Under the pieces are notes generated by a model that was given only the letters and a program-made list of their open reading frames with translations, ran no database searches and was not told the origin of the DNA. A stretch of DNA of 64,000 nt from Methylibium petroleiphilum PM1 (lineage in GTDB: Bacteria; Pseudomonadota; Gammaproteobacteria; Burkholderiales; Burkholderiaceae_C), in contig NC_008825.1 of assembly GCF_000015725.1 (NCBI RefSeq), positions 2,542,001-2,606,000 on the forward strand, given 5' to 3'. The position numbers were made by a program, and so were the translations under genes. How positions within the stretch are numbered: the stretch's first letter is position 1; each line of letters starts with the position of its first letter. Below, in pieces: positions 1 to 7,853 of the stretch.

Positions 1-2
1 CG

Positions 3-311
3 CTCAATGCGAACGTGGGCGACGCCATGCGGCATGTCCTGCTGCGCTCGGGCTACCGGCTCTGCGATGCGGGCGAGGCCGCATCGCTCTACGCGCTGCC
101 GCTGCCTGCCGCACACCTGCGCCTGGGTCCGCTGATGCTGCGCGATGCCTTGCTGACCCTTGCCGGCCCCGCCTGGGAGCTGTCGGTCGATGACTCGACC
201 CGCCAGGTCTGCTTCAGCCGGCGCGGTGCCTCCACCTCCCTTTCCGCCAACCCGCCCGGCACCGCCACGCCCGTGCCGGACGCCGACCGGCCCGAGGAAC
301 TGCAGCCATGA
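3..311 (+). CDS. pilL: PilL-type ICE protein, C-terminal part (5' partial)
   Basis: The frame is already open at base 3, so this is the end of a gene starting before the window; the GTG at 15 is only the first start-like codon seen. The visible part contains the stretch VGDAMRHVLLRSGYRL followed by a region on how the product amounts to a periplasmic repeat domain, as in the PilL N-terminal/TIGR03748 family. In PFGI-1-type elements PilL belongs to the type IV pilus used for mating-pair formation. The last codons are Pro/Asp/Glu-rich. It overlaps the next gene by 4 bp, which suggests coupled translation. Family call is from the motif and the gene order. Confidence 0.75.
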   Translation, partial: LNANVGDAMRHVLLRSGYRLCDAGEAASLYALPLPAAHLRLGPLMLRDALLTLAGPAWELSVDDSTRQVCFSRRGASTSLSANPPGTATPVPDADRPEELQP

Positions 312-955
312 CCTTTCCCCAAGCGCCATCCGAGCGCGATTCCCGCACGCGCTGGCTCAGGATCGCCGCGGCCTTCTGGCTGCTGCTCATCAGTGCCGTG
401 GCACTCATCAACAGCGTCGGCCTGTCTCGGCTCGCAGAACAGACCCAGAGCAGCGCACAGGATGCGCAGGTCAATGCGCTGGGCCTGCGCGTGGCCGATC
501 TCGAACAACAGGCCGATGCGGACAAGCGCCGGCCGGCGCCGATCAGCCAGGCCGAATTCGCCAACGCGCGGCAGGCGCTGGACGAACGGATGACGCGCCT
601 CGAAGAGGCCGATGAGGCGAGGGCCTTGGCCGTCGACCTGCAGACGCTGCTGGCGCGCGTGAACGCAATCGAAACCCGCCTTGAGAAAACCCGGCAGGTG
701 GCATCCGCCGCTCGCCCGCGCACTCCGGTTGCGACGAAGCCCAAGGTGCCGGAGCCGCCGTTCCGTGTGCTCGGCGTGGAGCTGCGGGGAGGCGAGCGCT
801 TTCTGTCGATCACCTCTACCGCCGCGGCCTCGCTCGCGGGCGCCCGGCTGCTGCGCGAGGGCGATGCCGAGGGCGGCTGGCAACTGCAGTCCATCGAGGC
901 GCAGGCGGGCGTGTTCCAGGTGAACGGCCAGACGCAGCGCGTTGCGGTGCCGTAG
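308..955 (+). CDS. ICE hypothetical membrane-anchored coiled-coil protein
   Basis: A 215-residue protein with one membrane segment near residues 19-40, then a helical charged stretch (about 45-140) likely to form a coiled coil, a Pro/Lys-rich hinge around 150, and a compact C-terminal domain ending in VNGQTQRVAVP. The shape suggests an inner-membrane anchored periplasmic protein. It lies between pilL and the TIGR03759 gene, where PFGI-1-type ICEs carry a conserved protein of unknown role. The ATGA overlap with pilL indicates the same transcript. No enzymatic motif is visible and I assign no function beyond conjugation-locus membership. Confidence 0.7.
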   Translation: MTFPQAPSERDSRTRWLRIAAAFWLLLISAVALINSVGLSRLAEQTQSSAQDAQVNALGLRVADLEQQADADKRRPAPISQAEFANARQALDERMTRLEEADEARALAVDLQTLLARVNAIETRLEKTRQVASAARPRTPVATKPKVPEPPFRVLGVELRGGERFLSITSTAAASLAGARLLREGDAEGGWQLQSIEAQAGVFQVNGQTQRVAVP

Positions 956-967
956 GAGGTGTCATGA

Positions 968-1037
968 CCCCCACGCTCACTTCGTTCGCTGCCCCCCGAG
1001 GGGGCTTCAGCCTCCTTGAGGCGGCTCGGCGGAGGCT
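968..1037. repeat. GC-rich hairpin-bearing repeat-like element
   Basis: The block starts CCCCCACGCTCACTTCGTTC and holds two stem-loops: GCCCCC (991-996) with GGGGGC (1000-1005), and GCCTC with GAGGC near 1010-1022. It resembles extragenic repeats that I recall as common between genes in Comamonadaceae and relatives. It lies between one good ribosome-binding site plus ATG (964) and a second one (GGAGG at 1031, ATG at 1042), as if inserted in the leader of the downstream gene. That it is a dispersed repeat in this genome is inference. Confidence 0.4.
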
Positions 1038-1041
1038 GACC

Positions 1042-1761
1042 ATGAACCTGCGGTCGTTGCTCGCTGCCGTCGTCCTGTTCGCCACCTTCGGCGCATCCGC
1101 CCAGCCGGCCCCGGTGACGAACTCGCGCATGGTGCCCGCCCAGGTGCAGCCGGGCGCTGATGCCGCGCTCGACGAGAGACAGGCGCGGGAGTGGGGGCTT
1201 CGCTCCGAGGAGTGGGCACGTTACCGGCAACTGATGCAGGGGCCGCTCGGGGTCTATTCGCCCCAGCTCGATCCGCTCACGGCGCTGGGCATCGAGGCAC
1301 GTAGCGAGGAGGAGCGCAGGCGCTACGCGGAGTTGCAGGTGCAGGCCGAGGCCCAGCGCGTCGGCAAGACGCTGGCCTACCAGCGCGCCTACGACGCGGC
1401 GTGGCAGCGCCTGTTTCCCGGCCAGCCGCGCGTGAGCCTGCCCGGCGCCAAGGCGCAGGGTGCCGGCAACACCGGCTCCGGGCGCCTGGCGGTCTTCGTC
1501 AAGGCCGACTGCGCACCGTGCGCGCAGCGCGTGCAGCAGTTGCAAGCGGCCGGCACAGCCTTCGACCTCTACATGGTCGGCAGCCGTCAGGACGACGCGC
1601 GCATCCGGCAGTGGGCCACCCGGGCGGGCATCGACCCGGCCAGGGTGCGCGCCCGCACCATCACGCTCAACCACGATGCGGGGCGCTGGCTGTCGCTCGG
1701 CCTGCCCGGCGAGCTGCCGGCCGTGGTGCGCGAGGTGAACGGTCAATGGCAGCGGCAGTAG
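1042..1761 (+). CDS. TIGR03759-family ICE protein with thioredoxin-like fold
   Basis: I choose ATG 1042 because it has GGAGG 7 bases upstream and yields a clean signal peptide (MNLRSLLAAVVLFATFGASA). An in-frame ATG at 964 also has a GGAGG but would put 26 residues of repeat-derived sequence before the signal. The 239-residue product is periplasmic. Its second half has a thioredoxin-like beta strand followed by CAPC, and a C-terminal strand region typical of the PFL_4693/TIGR03759 family. The CxxC suggests a redox or structural disulfide role in the mating apparatus, which is inference. It overlaps the next gene by 16 bp. Confidence 0.8.
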   Translation: MNLRSLLAAVVLFATFGASAQPAPVTNSRMVPAQVQPGADAALDERQAREWGLRSEEWARYRQLMQGPLGVYSPQLDPLTALGIEARSEEERRRYAELQVQAEAQRVGKTLAYQRAYDAAWQRLFPGQPRVSLPGAKAQGAGNTGSGRLAVFVKADCAPCAQRVQQLQAAGTAFDLYMVGSRQDDARIRQWATRAGIDPARVRARTITLNHDAGRWLSLGLPGELPAVVREVNGQWQRQ

Positions 1762-2366
1762 GTACGCCGGGCCGGGAGCGTCGGCCGTCCCGCGTCGCCA
1801 TCCGCTGCGCCAGCGCCGCGCTGCTGCTCGCCACCGGCGGCTGGGCGTTGGCCGCCCTGGCGCGGGAAGTGCCGCCGCCGGCCTATCAAATGGCGGCGCA
1901 TCGTGCAGACGTGCCGGCGGCGGTGCTGTACGCGGTGGCCTTGCAGGAGAGCGGCGCCATGCTGCGCGGGCGCCTGATCCCCTGGCCGTGGACGCTCAAC
2001 GTCGCCGGCACACCGCAGCGCTACGCCACCCGCGCCGAGGCCTGCGCGGGGCTGCGCCGGGCGCTCGCCCGCACGCCGGCCAATCGCATCGACGCCGGCC
2101 TCGGCCAGGTCAATCTCGGCTACCACACGCATCGCTACACGCAGCCCTGCGAGCTGCTGGACCCGTACCGCAACCTCGCCGTCGCTGCGGAAATCCTGCG
2201 CGAACAGCACACGCCGGGCGAGGACTGGCTGCTTGCCATCGGCCGCTACCACCGGCCCGCCGGCGGGGCACCCGCGGCGCGATACCGGCGCAGTGTGCAT
2301 CGGCACCTGACCCGCGTACTCGACCCCGGCGTTCCCGTTCCAACTCTCCAGGCCACCACGCCATGA
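1746..2366 (+). CDS. Lytic transglycosylase of the conjugation system
   Basis: A 206-residue SLT-type muramidase expected to open peptidoglycan locally so that the mating pore can pass. After a cytoplasmic lead of about 20 residues comes a signal/anchor (ASAALLLATGGWALAALA). The catalytic Glu is in ALQESG, and GLGQVNLGYH matches the conserved GxxQ(I/V)N block of SLT domains. The C-terminal YRNLAVAAEIL is also typical. Start 1746 is the only ATG that keeps the signal and overlaps the upstream stop; longer upstream reading is antisense-like. Its last four bases overlap the next start (ATGA). Confidence 0.85.
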   Translation: MAAAVGTPGRERRPSRVAIRCASAALLLATGGWALAALAREVPPPAYQMAAHRADVPAAVLYAVALQESGAMLRGRLIPWPWTLNVAGTPQRYATRAEACAGLRRALARTPANRIDAGLGQVNLGYHTHRYTQPCELLDPYRNLAVAAEILREQHTPGEDWLLAIGRYHRPAGGAPAARYRRSVHRHLTRVLDPGVPVPTLQATTP

Positions 2367-2896
2367 ACCACACCGTCCTCATCGCCGCCATCGGGCTGCT
2401 GTCCACGACCACCATCTTCGCCCAGACCGTCTCCGGGCCGCTGATCGTCGTCGAAGACCGCGGCGGCGACTCCGCGCTGCCGTACTACCAGTCGCTGAAT
2501 CCTCAGCCGGATCAGGCCACGCCGCCGGCCCCGATGCCGACCCCTCGCGCGGGCAACACGGCCGACGCCGAAGCCGCCATGCTGCCGGTGCGCTCGACGC
2601 AACTGTCGCCGGGCGAGGTGCAGCGCCGCGTCATCCGGGCGCCGGGCCTGACGGCGCTGTTCCTGATCGGCGACGACGAGCGTTCGCGCGCCTGGCTGCG
2701 GCAGCGGCAGGCGGCGCTGCGAGAGCTGCAGGCCGTGGGCCTGGTGGTCAACGTGGAGTCGATGGCTGCGCTGACGGCGCTGCGCAGGCTGGCGCCCGGC
2801 CTGATCCTGTCGCCGGCCTCCGGCGATGACCTGGCCCAGCGCCTGGGCCTGCGCCACTACCCGGTGCTCATCACGGCCACCGGTGTCGAGCAGTAG
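2363..2896 (+). CDS. TIGR03765 (PFL_4695)-family ICE protein
   Basis: A 177-residue secreted protein with signal peptide (residues 1-20, cleavage after IFAQ), a Pro-rich linker (about 45-65), and the family's conserved C-terminal half: LPVRSTQLSPGEVQ, then a GDDxxSRxWL block, LAPGLIL and the ending LAQRLGLRHYPVLI. Proteins of this family occur just upstream of traD in PFGI-1-like elements and are thought to serve the mating apparatus; no biochemical function is known to me. It starts within the stop of the transglycosylase gene. Confidence 0.85.
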   Translation: MNHTVLIAAIGLLSTTTIFAQTVSGPLIVVEDRGGDSALPYYQSLNPQPDQATPPAPMPTPRAGNTADAEAAMLPVRSTQLSPGEVQRRVIRAPGLTALFLIGDDERSRAWLRQRQAALRELQAVGLVVNVESMAALTALRRLAPGLILSPASGDDLAQRLGLRHYPVLITATGVEQ

Positions 2897-2904
2897 GTGC
2901 GCAA

Positions 2905-5061
2905 ATGGCCCAACCGCATGCGGTCGAGGTCTTGCTGCGGCCAGCGGTGGAGCTTTATACCGTGGCGGTCTGCACCGGCGCCGCGATTCTGTGCCTGGTG
3001 GCACCGTGGTCGCTCGCGCTGAACCCGCTGCTCGGCCTGGGCTCGGCGCTGGCCTTCCTGACCTTCGGCGCGATTCGCCTGCGCGATGCCTGGGCGATCC
3101 TGCGCTATCGCCGCAACATCCGCCGCCTGCCGCGCTACGTGATGACCAGCCGCGACGTGCCGGTGAGTCAGCAACGGCTGTTCGTCGGCCAGGGCTTTCG
3201 CTGGGAACAGCGGCACACGCACCGGCTGATGCAGACCTATCGGCCGGAGTTCCGCCGCTACGTCGAGCCGACGGCGATCTACCGGGCCGCCCGGCGGCTG
3301 GAGGAGCGGCTTGAGTTCGCGCCGTTTCCCGTCTCGACGCTGGCGCGCGCGTTGGCCTGGGACAGCCCGCTCAACCCGGCGCGACCACTGCCGTCGGTCG
3401 GCGGACTGCCACGCCTGCATGGCATCGAACCTGCCGAGGTCGACGTCACCCTGCCGCTGGGCGAGCGCGTCGGCCACACCCTGGTGCTGGGCACCACGCG
3501 CGTGGGCAAGACGCGGCTGGCCGAGCTGTTCATCACCCAGGACATCCGCCGCAAGGTCCGCGGCGAGCACGAGGTGGTGATCGTCTTCGACCCCAAGGGC
3601 GATGCGGACCTGTTGAAGCGCATGTACGTCGAGGCCAAGCGCGCCGGGCGCGAAGGCGAGTTCTACGTCTTCCATCTGGGCTGGCCGGACATCTCGGCGC
3701 GCTACAACGCCGTGGGCCGGTTCGGGCGGATCTCCGAGGTGGCCACGCGCATCGCCGGACAGCTCTCCGGCGAAGGCAACAGCGCCGCGTTCCGCGAATT
3801 CGCCTGGCGCTTCGTCAACATCATCGCGCGCGCCCTGGTCGAGCTGGGGCAGCGGCCGGACTACCTGCTGATCCAGCGCCACGTCATCAACATCGACGCG
3901 CTGTTCATCGAGTACGCCCAGCACTACTTCGCCAAGAACGAGCCGAAGGCCTGGGAGGTCATCGTCCAGCTCGAAGCCAAGCTGAACGACAAGAACATCC
4001 CGCGCAACATGATCGGGCGCGAGAAGCGTGTGGTGGCCCTCGAACAGTACCTGTCCCAAGTGCGCATCTATGACCCGGTGCTCGACGGCCTGCGCAGCGC
4101 GGTGCGCTACGACCGGACGTACTTCGACAAGATCGTCGCTTCGCTGCTGCCGCTGCTGGAGAAGCTCACCACCGGCAAGATCGCGCAACTGCTCGCACCG
4201 AACTATTCCGACCTGTTCGACCCGCGGCCGATCTTCGACTGGATGCAGGTCATCCGCAAACGCGCGGTGGTCTACGTCGGGCTGGACGCGCTGTCCGACG
4301 CCGAAGTCGCGGCGGCGGTGGGCAACTCAATGTTCAGCGACCTGGTCTCGGTCGCCGGCCACATCTACAAGTTCGGCATCGACGACGGGCTGCCCGGCGC
4401 AGCGGTGAGCGCCAAGATTCCGATCAACGTCCACGCCGACGAATTCAACGAACTCATGGGCGACGAGTTCATTCCGATGGTCAACAAGGGCGGCGGTGCC
4501 GGCGTGCAGGTGACGGCCTACACGCAGACCTTGAGCGACATCGAGGCCCGCATCGGCAATCGTGCCAAGGCCGGCCAGGTGGTCGGCAACTTCAACAACC
4601 TGTTCATGCTGCGCGTGCGCGAGACCGCCACCGCCGAGCTGCTGACGCGACAACTGCCCAAGGTCGAGGTGTACGCCACGGCGCTGATGAGCGGCGCCAC
4701 CGACAGCTCCGATCCGCACGGCAATACCGCGTTCACGTCCAACACCCAGGACCGCATCAGCAGCAACAGCGTGCCGTTGATCGAGCCGGCGCATGTGGTG
4801 GCGCTGCCCAAGGGGCAGTGCTTCGCGCTGACCGAGGGCGGCAACCTCTGGAAAGTCCGCATGCCGCTGCCTGCGCCCGACCCCGACGAAGCCATGCCGA
4901 AGGATCTGCAGGAGCTGGCCGGCTACATGCGACAGCACTACGTCGAGGCAGGAGACTGGTGGGAGAACCAAGGCATCCCCGGCCTGCAGGACAAGGCGCT
5001 GCCCGACGACCTGCTGGACGACTTCAAGCAGATGGCCGCGGCTGAAGAGGCCGAAGCATGA
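2905..5061 (+). CDS. traD: Type IV coupling protein TraD
   Basis: A 718-residue inner-membrane ATPase that links the relaxosome to the type IV secretion channel. Two membrane segments lie at about 16-36 and 40-60, followed by the cytoplasmic motor: Walker A GTTRVGKT (196-203), a Walker B-like strand around AVVYVGLD, and INVHADEFNEL with the acidic residues of the second ATPase block. Length fits the SXT/TOL-subtype TraD (about 700). Gene order after the TIGR03765 gene and 4-bp overlap with the following membrane-protein gene support the call. Confidence 0.93.
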   Translation: MAQPHAVEVLLRPAVELYTVAVCTGAAILCLVAPWSLALNPLLGLGSALAFLTFGAIRLRDAWAILRYRRNIRRLPRYVMTSRDVPVSQQRLFVGQGFRWEQRHTHRLMQTYRPEFRRYVEPTAIYRAARRLEERLEFAPFPVSTLARALAWDSPLNPARPLPSVGGLPRLHGIEPAEVDVTLPLGERVGHTLVLGTTRVGKTRLAELFITQDIRRKVRGEHEVVIVFDPKGDADLLKRMYVEAKRAGREGEFYVFHLGWPDISARYNAVGRFGRISEVATRIAGQLSGEGNSAAFREFAWRFVNIIARALVELGQRPDYLLIQRHVINIDALFIEYAQHYFAKNEPKAWEVIVQLEAKLNDKNIPRNMIGREKRVVALEQYLSQVRIYDPVLDGLRSAVRYDRTYFDKIVASLLPLLEKLTTGKIAQLLAPNYSDLFDPRPIFDWMQVIRKRAVVYVGLDALSDAEVAAAVGNSMFSDLVSVAGHIYKFGIDDGLPGAAVSAKIPINVHADEFNELMGDEFIPMVNKGGGAGVQVTAYTQTLSDIEARIGNRAKAGQVVGNFNNLFMLRVRETATAELLTRQLPKVEVYATALMSGATDSSDPHGNTAFTSNTQDRISSNSVPLIEPAHVVALPKGQCFALTEGGNLWKVRMPLPAPDPDEAMPKDLQELAGYMRQHYVEAGDWWENQGIPGLQDKALPDDLLDDFKQMAAAEEAEA

Positions 5062-5807
5062 GCGATCCGGCCGTCGCGGCACAGCGCCAGCAGCAACGAC
5101 AGCAAGGCCTGATCGCCAGCCTGGTCACGCTGCCGTTCCGCTTCTTCGGCGTGCTGTGCGGCGCGCTGCTGCTGTGCATCCTGATCGAATGCGTCGGCAT
5201 GCACTTCTTCTGGCCCGAGCAGGGCTGGCGCCACGCGCAGGGCATGCTGCACTACGAGCTGGATCAGCTTTCCACGCATTTCACCCGCAGCGCGCTGGTG
5301 CAGGAGCCGGGGCGCACCGCGCACCGGCTGGTCGAGCAGGGCTACGACTGGCTGTTCGTGAAGAGCGGTCTGCTGGACTGGATACGCGACGCCTCGGCGC
5401 AGGCCAGCGCCGGCAGCCATCGTCCGACCAAGGATTTCCGCTACTACATCGGCTTGGTCTATGTGAACGTGGAGAGCTACCTGATCGCGGCGGCCTATAC
5501 GACGCTGGTCTTCCTCGTGCGGCTGCTGGTGCTGTGCCTGACCCTGCCGCTGTTCCTGATGGCCGCCTTCGTCGGGCTGGTCGACGGCCTGGTGCGCCGG
5601 GACATCCGCCGCTTCGGCGCGGGACGCGAGTCGGGGTTCATCTATCACCGCGCCAGGGCCAGCTTGATCCCGCTGGCCGTACTACCGTGGGTGACTTACC
5701 TGGCACTGCCGGTCAGCGTGAACCCGCTGCTGATCCTGCTGCCCAGCGCTGCATTGCTCGGCGTGGCGGTGTGCATTGCGGCGGCGACGTTCAAGAAGTA
5801 TCTCTAA
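5058..5807 (+). CDS. TIGR03747-family ICE integral membrane protein
   Basis: A 249-residue protein with four likely membrane segments (about 25-48, 145-165, 168-185 and 210-240) and a soluble domain between the first two. It matches the membrane protein found directly after traD in PFGI-1-type ICEs (PFL_4697). It overlaps traD by 4 bp. The next conjugation gene normally follows at once, but here a minus-strand defence operon is inserted; the stop codon of its last gene overlaps this gene's stop at 5804-5807. Confidence 0.82.
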   Translation: MSDPAVAAQRQQQRQQGLIASLVTLPFRFFGVLCGALLLCILIECVGMHFFWPEQGWRHAQGMLHYELDQLSTHFTRSALVQEPGRTAHRLVEQGYDWLFVKSGLLDWIRDASAQASAGSHRPTKDFRYYIGLVYVNVESYLIAAAYTTLVFLVRLLVLCLTLPLFLMAAFVGLVDGLVRRDIRRFGAGRESGFIYHRARASLIPLAVLPWVTYLALPVSVNPLLILLPSAALLGVAVCIAAATFKKYL

Positions 5808-6895
5808 ATGGTCTGATCCAATGCGTCTCCAGCAGTCAGCAACGGACATGCTGGCCATGCTTGTGAGAGCGTCGCCATATCTGTGATGGCACGTCTCAGA
5901 CCTCGACCTATCGTGGGCAACGCCTGCGATAGGCCGAGCAATTCTCCATATCCAGGGCTGTCGGGCATCAGAAGCATGTAATCGAAACACCGCACCTGTC
6001 GCTCGCGAAAAACGAGCAGCGGCGGGGAATCCGGATAGTCCAAGCCCTTTGCCGCCGCAATCTCAATCTTGTGATTCCCATTGGCTTGGGAGAAGACGAC
6101 CGGCCGTACCTCCTCTTCCCCCCGCAAGCCTGCAGCGTCGATGGATGTCAGGTAGACCCGCTGAGTTGCGACATCGGTCACGCGGAAGTACTGTTCCGTG
6201 ATCTGAGTATTGAAATGCACCTGGGACCATCGACCACCTGCCGCTGGGACTTGCGCAAGCAGGATACGGTCAAGTACCGCCTCCCTGGAGACCGCCCTCG
6301 GTGGCCTTAACTGAGGCGCTCGCGGACCCGGGAGAGCGGCAACGGGGCGAACGATGTTGAGCGCCGCACGGTCAAGCGCCGCCTGATCGATAGGCCGAAT
6401 ATCTGCTTCGTGTCGTGCTATGAACGCATCCAGCGAAGACAGGTCAATCGCCTCCCGCCGCCCTCCACTAATGACGCTATAGCCTTCGAAGTTATGCCTC
6501 AGCCCGCCTGGCGTCAGATTGCCTGACCCCAAGATCAGCTTCGTGCGTCCATCAGCATAGCCAAAATGCGAAATCTTGGGATGAAACAACCCGCCGGTCG
6601 TGTTCCAGAAGACCTTGGGATGAAAATGCTCATGCCGCTCTTCGAGTGCCTGCATGCGCTCCAGCGTCTGCCGGTTCGTCACGGCATCAATGCCGACGAT
6701 GAGATCGATTTCTCCGCCGCGCCGCATGAACTCGTGGACGACCGGATCCTCAATGAGTTGGTCCACCCCGCCACGCGTCGCAAAAGCGTACATGCCGCGC
6801 CACGTCGTGGCGTCGGCAGCCGCGCCGATGATGGCCTCGTACAGGTAGCGTGTACCCGGATCCGTGGGATCCTGCACGCAAAACTCGAACTCCAT
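5804..6895 (-). CDS. PLD-superfamily endonuclease, probable restriction enzyme
   Basis: A 363-residue protein. HPK (105-107) followed by GSGN (123-126) gives the HxK...GSxN signature of phospholipase-D-type nucleases such as BfiI and NgoFVII. Only one such motif is seen, as in BfiI, where two subunits form one active site and no metal is needed. The C-terminal 180 residues resemble no motif I know and could be the DNA-recognition domain. GGAGG stands 6 bases before the ATG. It is the last gene of the operon, downstream of two methyltransferases, so restriction is the likely role. DrmC of DISARM is also PLD-like, but the DISARM helicase genes are absent. Confidence 0.75.
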   Translation of the reverse strand: MEFEFCVQDPTDPGTRYLYEAIIGAAADATTWRGMYAFATRGGVDQLIEDPVVHEFMRRGGEIDLIVGIDAVTNRQTLERMQALEERHEHFHPKVFWNTTGGLFHPKISHFGYADGRTKLILGSGNLTPGGLRHNFEGYSVISGGRREAIDLSSLDAFIARHEADIRPIDQAALDRAALNIVRPVAALPGPRAPQLRPPRAVSREAVLDRILLAQVPAAGGRWSQVHFNTQITEQYFRVTDVATQRVYLTSIDAAGLRGEEEVRPVVFSQANGNHKIEIAAAKGLDYPDSPPLLVFRERQVRCFDYMLLMPDSPGYGELLGLSQALPTIGRGLRRAITDMATLSQAWPACPLLTAGDALDQTI

Positions 6896-6913
6896 GCCCC
6901 CTCCGTCGGCGAT

Positions 6914-7837
6914 CTACTGTTGCCTGAATGCCTGAGCATAGGCCGGCAGCGAGTCCGGCTCCATGATGCCCCCAGTGAGACCCTCGACCAGCTTCTTGTA
7001 AGGCTGCACCTTGGGGCCGGTGGTCTTGGTGCGCGGGGGCTTCGCGAAAATCAGGATGTACTCATGCACGTTCTTGAAGAGGAAGTTCGGCGGGTAGGGA
7101 TAGCTGCCGAAGATGGGGCGCTGGGCGCCGTAAGACCCCCATTTCCCGCCGGTCGCATCTTTCGACCAGATGATCTCATTGATCATCACGAAGCCGATCT
7201 GGCGCAGCAGCACGGCGAAGTCGGTCGCCAGCGGAAACGTGAGCAGGCCATGGTCGGTGTGCTGGTTGACATTGGCGGTCACGACGCAGAGCTTTCGACC
7301 CGGTGTCAGGATCCGATAACACTCCTCGAAGACCGGACGGATGCCTTCGATGAAGTCGCTGTAGCGCTCGATCGTCCCGAGGTTCCGTTTGCTGTCGCCG
7401 TAATCCGCCTTGTTCCAGTAGGGGGGGCTGGTGACGACAAGACCTACGCTGTCGCTCTCGACGAAATCCATCTTGCGGCTATCGCCGTTGACCACGACGA
7501 GCGGCTCGAAGTCCGCTCCATGCCCATTGCGTAGCTTTGCGCAGTCCTTCTTGATGATCTCCGTGTAGTCGGCGTTCTGATCGACGCAGATCGCGCGGCG
7601 GCCCAGCGGGATGGCCGCCCGGGCCGTGGTTCCGGTTCCGGCGAAGGGATCCAGCACGGTTTCACCATAAAAGCTGAACAGCTTTGTGAGCCGGTGCGGG
7701 ATCTCAAGCGGGAACACAGCGGGATGGTCTTCATGACTCGTGTTGGCAATCGACCAGACGGTCTTGGTGTAGTCCCGCCACTCTTCCTTGGTGAGCTTGC
7801 TTTTTTCCTTGTCCTCGGCCGACGGTTTGTGGCTCAT
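6914..7837 (-). CDS. DNA methyltransferase (TSPPYW type)
   Basis: A 307-residue SAM-dependent DNA methyltransferase. Motif I is DPFAGTG (63-69) and catalytic motif IV is TSPPYW (136-141); TSPPY is commonest in N4-cytosine enzymes but also occurs in N6-adenine ones. The order motif I, motif IV, then about 165 residues with the likely target-recognition region fits the gamma arrangement. Start 7837 (MSHKPSAED) has AGAGGA at a good distance; an in-frame start 16 codons upstream has none. Only 18 bases separate it from the nuclease gene, so the two are probably co-translated. Expected role: protecting host DNA from the nuclease. Confidence 0.85.
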   Translation of the reverse strand: MSHKPSAEDKEKSKLTKEEWRDYTKTVWSIANTSHEDHPAVFPLEIPHRLTKLFSFYGETVLDPFAGTGTTARAAIPLGRRAICVDQNADYTEIIKKDCAKLRNGHGADFEPLVVVNGDSRKMDFVESDSVGLVVTSPPYWNKADYGDSKRNLGTIERYSDFIEGIRPVFEECYRILTPGRKLCVVTANVNQHTDHGLLTFPLATDFAVLLRQIGFVMINEIIWSKDATGGKWGSYGAQRPIFGSYPYPPNFLFKNVHEYILIFAKPPRTKTTGPKVQPYKKLVEGLTGGIMEPDSLPAYAQAFRQQ

Positions 7838-7853
7838 GGAATCGATCCTCTCG

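Noticed and set aside
214-1746. 510-codon minus-strand open frame, and similar long antisense frames at 2857-4188, 12443-13753, 13332-14972, 16902-18200 and 21175-22626
   Set aside because: They are opposite well-supported transfer genes and arise from high-GC third positions; compositions are Arg/Ala/His-rich without motifs.
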